Assembly: GCA_963619325.1 (NCBI GenBank) | Contig: CAVEVQ010000014.1 | Coordinates: 1 to 62,552 of the forward strand | From: UBA1181 sp963619325 | GTDB lineage: Bacteria > Bacteroidota > Bacteroidia > Bacteroidales > Paludibacteraceae | Direction: 5' to 3' | DNA length: 62,552 nt | Shown: one piece after another, positions 59,984 to 62,552 of the stretch | Position numbering within the stretch: the stretch's first letter is position 1 | How the letters are laid out: each line of letters begins with the position of its first letter | Position numbers and translations under genes: made by a program | Notes under the pieces: model-generated | Database searches by the model: none | The model's input: the letters and a program-made list of their open reading frames with translations, nothing else | What the model was told of the DNA's origin: nothing

Positions 59984-62552
59984 ATGAAACAAGTATACGA
60001 TAAAGCATATATTATTATGAAGTACCTTACGCAGACGGCGACCCTATGGCGTCGTTGGTTTGCGCTTGTCGTTATGTCGCTGTTGGGGACGGTGACGTTT
60101 GCAACTCCTGAAGTCATTGCACCAGATGATGTGTATGAGGCAGAACCAGGAGATGACGTAAAACTGCAATTTTATGGGGATGAAATTCCAAATAAGATAA
60201 AAAGCGAAGTAGGGAAAATTTCATCGGAAGGGTATTTTTATTCTACGAGTCCGATAAAAGAAGTAGAATGCAGTAATAGTGGCTGGTGGGTCAAAGATGA
60301 AATAAATTATGCTACATATGATGAAGCGGAGACTACGAATCCAAAGACTATCGCAATACCCTCTCCTACAAGTGTGTCTAAGTATGAGATATACTATGGA
60401 AAATGGACTTTGTCAAAAGGTGGTTTTATGGGTAGTCGTGTATATGCTAAATCCTCTCAAGTTGGTGTTGTCTCGATTCCTGTCTACCAAGGAAATTTCC
60501 AACTCTCATCTGATAAAGCCACAGCATGCCCAGGAGAGACTGTAACGCTGACGATAAGTGATAACAACTATAAAAAATTGATAGTAGAGATTGTCCGTAA
60601 GGATGGAGGAAAAACAATAACATCTGAGATAAACGCTACCAAGGGAACGTATACCCATACGCTGACGTTGCCAGAAGATTTGACTGATGGTGTGGAAATT
60701 ACAGTGAAAGCAGTTAAGAGAAGCCATCGATCCACCAACACGGTAGAGGTTAATTTGCCAGAATTGACGGTGGAGGATTTTACGGTAAGCGGAACACCTT
60801 CTGCTGTTTCGAGTAATCCAACTACTTGGTGTACCTATTCAATTCCTGATTTGACAGAAGAGGCGAGGTCGCATGTGTCAAATTATTGTGGAGATTTAAC
60901 TGTAACGCAGAGTGAAACAGCAGGAACTCCGGTAAAGCAAAACGATTCGGAACAAACAAGAGAGGTAACGGTTACTGTAACCGATGGCGTTGGTCGTTCA
61001 AAGACAATGACGGCTAGGGTTGTCATTCCTGCCAATACTTTGAAAATAGACAATGTGACGGTTGATGAGGGTTGCCGTGGCGTGGATGATGCAACAGCAA
61101 CTATTTCATATTCGGGAGGTAAAACTCCGTACAAAATCACTTATTGGACGTACACGGACTATCAGGATAAGCAAAATATTTCAAATCCTTATAAAATAGA
61201 AAATATTTCAAATGGTGAATTTGGATTCCAAGTAAGCGATGCAAACTATTGTTTCGCGCAAGGGTCGGGAGAGGTTACCCAAAACGACGATGAAATAAAA
61301 GTTTCTGGAAAGAGATTAGAAAAAGTCTATGATGGCACTTCGTTGACTAACGTTACTACGGATTATGAGATTTCGGGAGAAGAGACCTTGAAAGAAGGCG
61401 ATGTGTTGACGGTCGAGATGGAGGTGCAATCCATCACGGAAGTGGGTACGCAAGCCGTTGAGGTGGAGTCTTACAAGGTGATGAGAGGCGACCAAGATGT
61501 AACCTGCCGTTACAACATCACTACGGAAGATGGTCTGTTGGAGGTTACGAAAGCCAAGGTAATCGTTGACGTTACTGCCAATCAGGCGACCGACACCTAC
61601 GACGGCAAAGAGCATAGTGTGACAGGCTATACATTGGTGGCAAAAAATGAAGAAGGCAACGAGACCACGCTCTTTGATGTCAACAATGTGAGTTATTCTG
61701 GCGAGAAGACGGTCAAGGGTACTGATGTAGGAGAGTATTCACAGACGTTGAGCAAAGACGGCTTCAAAGTGTCGGAAGAGGCGTTGAAGAATTTTGATGT
61801 TACGTTCAATATTGTGGAGCCGACAGTCAAGTTAACTATCACGCCTGCCCAGTACACGGTGACCATCACACCTGAGACGGAGACGTTTATTTACGATGGC
61901 AAGGAACACACATTGCAGAAATATATTGCTACGGGTGGGGCTGCGTTCACTGATTTTGATGCGACGAAGGTTGAGTATAAAGGAACGGCGGTAGCGAAAG
62001 GCACGGATGCATCAAATAGTGTCTACTATTCGGACGAGTTGTCGCCTGCCGACTTTTCTTACAATGATAATAACTACGATATCACGTTTGAGATAACGGG
62101 AGAAAAGAAGTTTGGGGTTGAAATCAAGAAGTTAGACGTGGTTGTGACCATCACGGGACACAAGTCGAGCGTGACCTACGACGGCGCGGAGCACAAGGTG
62201 AGCCAGTACGACTTCAGCGCGGACAGCGAGCTGTACACGGAAGACGACTTCACGTTCACAGGCGACTCGACCGCGAAAGGCACGAACGTCGGCACCTACG
62301 TGATGAACCTGCAAGGCGGCACTTTCACCAACACGAACGAGAACTTCAACGTGACGTTCAATGTCGAGAACGGAGAGCTTAAGATCACGGAGGCGGAGGT
62401 CATCGTCAAGGTGCACGGAAAGCAGTCGCTCGGCAACACCTATGACGGAAACGCACACAGCGTCGAGGGCTACGACTATAAGATATTAGACAAGGACGGC
62501 AACCCAAGCACGCTCATCGGAGAGGGCGAGCTCAGCGGACCGACGGACACGA
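59984..62552 (+). CDS. large secreted protein with MBG-like repeats, cut by the window edge
   Basis: A frame open to the last base gives at least 856 residues. The N-terminus (MKQVYDKAYIIMKYLTQTAT, then WRRWFALVVMSLLGTVTFAT) is a signal peptide with an extended front; a second Met lies at 60017. Residues about 40-430 are Ig-like beta domains. From about residue 440, copies of an MBG-type module of about 90-98 residues repeat, marked by VYDGTS, TYDGKEHSV, IYDGKEHTL, TYDGAEHKV and TYDGNAHSV (near 61326, 61596, 61891, 62176, 62440), each followed by a KGTDxGxY-like strand. The gene is low in GC at first (18 of 60 at 60181-60240) and high at the end (38 of 60 at 62161-62220). By analogy with the two T9SS genes it may end in a sorting domain outside the window. 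Confidence 0.85.
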   Translation, partial: MKQVYDKAYIIMKYLTQTATLWRRWFALVVMSLLGTVTFATPEVIAPDDVYEAEPGDDVKLQFYGDEIPNKIKSEVGKISSEGYFYSTSPIKEVECSNSGWWVKDEINYATYDEAETTNPKTIAIPSPTSVSKYEIYYGKWTLSKGGFMGSRVYAKSSQVGVVSIPVYQGNFQLSSDKATACPGETVTLTISDNNYKKLIVEIVRKDGGKTITSEINATKGTYTHTLTLPEDLTDGVEITVKAVKRSHRSTNTVEVNLPELTVEDFTVSGTPSAVSSNPTTWCTYSIPDLTEEARSHVSNYCGDLTVTQSETAGTPVKQNDSEQTREVTVTVTDGVGRSKTMTARVVIPANTLKIDNVTVDEGCRGVDDATATISYSGGKTPYKITYWTYTDYQDKQNISNPYKIENISNGEFGFQVSDANYCFAQGSGEVTQNDDEIKVSGKRLEKVYDGTSLTNVTTDYEISGEETLKEGDVLTVEMEVQSITEVGTQAVEVESYKVMRGDQDVTCRYNITTEDGLLEVTKAKVIVDVTANQATDTYDGKEHSVTGYTLVAKNEEGNETTLFDVNNVSYSGEKTVKGTDVGEYSQTLSKDGFKVSEEALKNFDVTFNIVEPTVKLTITPAQYTVTITPETETFIYDGKEHTLQKYIATGGAAFTDFDATKVEYKGTAVAKGTDASNSVYYSDELSPADFSYNDNNYDITFEITGEKKFGVEIKKLDVVVTITGHKSSVTYDGAEHKVSQYDFSADSELYTEDDFTFTGDSTAKGTNVGTYVMNLQGGTFTNTNENFNVTFNVENGELKITEAEVIVKVHGKQSLGNTYDGNAHSVEGYDYKILDKDGNPSTLIGEGELSGPTDT

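Overview
The window is chromosomal DNA of a member of the Bacteroidota, most likely the order Bacteroidales. Supporting signs: Bacteroidota-type -33/-7 promoters (TTTG/TTG, about 20-21 nt, TAnnTTTG) before several genes, no clear Shine-Dalgarno sequences, a lipoprotein with a negatively charged export signal after its lipidated Cys, family-restricted proteins (DUF4954, DUF6089, DUF3098, DUF4834), tandem OmpH/Skp genes after bamA, and two very large secreted proteins ending in the gliding-motility-type C-terminal domain that directs export by the type IX secretion system (T9SS). Genus cannot be fixed from the sequence alone.

Layout. 0-8.3 kb (+): yebC, a surface lipoprotein, an Rpn/PD-(D/E)XK nuclease-transposase protein, recA, hflX, a DUF4954 beta-helix protein, a membrane protein and a YfcE-like phosphoesterase, closed by a bidirectional terminator. 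8.3-13.7 kb (-): an envelope operon DUF6089-uppS-bamA-ompH-ompH. 14.0-17.9 kb (+): ftsX-DUF3098-uppP-truB-queA. 18.0-18.3 kb (-): tRNA-Gly and tRNA-Leu with their own promoter and terminator. 18.4-33.4 kb (+): a PgpH-type HD phosphohydrolase, a small Cys-rich lipoprotein with a DoxX/MauE-thioredoxin membrane protein, hisA, hisI (without a HisE domain), ftsE, metF, DUF4834, gpmI, a YpfJ-like metalloprotease, dapB, a large signal peptidase I, a DUF3108 protein and mutS. 33.4-49.4 kb (+): two T9SS cargo genes, the first encoding about 4290 residues with about 26 HYR-like modules. 49.5-51.3 kb: typA/bipA. 51.5-57.6 kb (+): a more GC-rich surface-glycan cluster (CDP-ribitol synthase fusion, LicD transferase, small unknown ORF, two GT2 glycosyltransferases, UDP-galactopyranose mutase). 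57.6-60 kb: repeats, a decayed AAA ATPase flanked by 61-bp direct repeats, and a GT4 glycosyltransferase. From 59984 to the window edge runs an open secreted protein with MBG-like repeats, whose base composition changes sharply in its last 400 bases.

How the genes fit together. The middle is mostly housekeeping with a strong envelope theme: undecaprenyl phosphate synthesis and recycling (uppS, uppP), outer-membrane assembly (bamA, two chaperones), division (ftsX, ftsE), and signal peptide removal (lepB). The right third is the variable surface part. The most notable items are (1) a six-module, about 1.8-kb super-repeat inside the giant T9SS protein, with four Cys in each module examined, (2) a CDP-ribitol synthase next to a LicD/fukutin-type transferase, suggesting ribitol-phosphate decoration of a galactofuranose-containing glycan, and (3) the compositional jump inside the MBG-repeat gene. 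No CRISPR array, rRNA, intact insertion sequence or prophage was seen.
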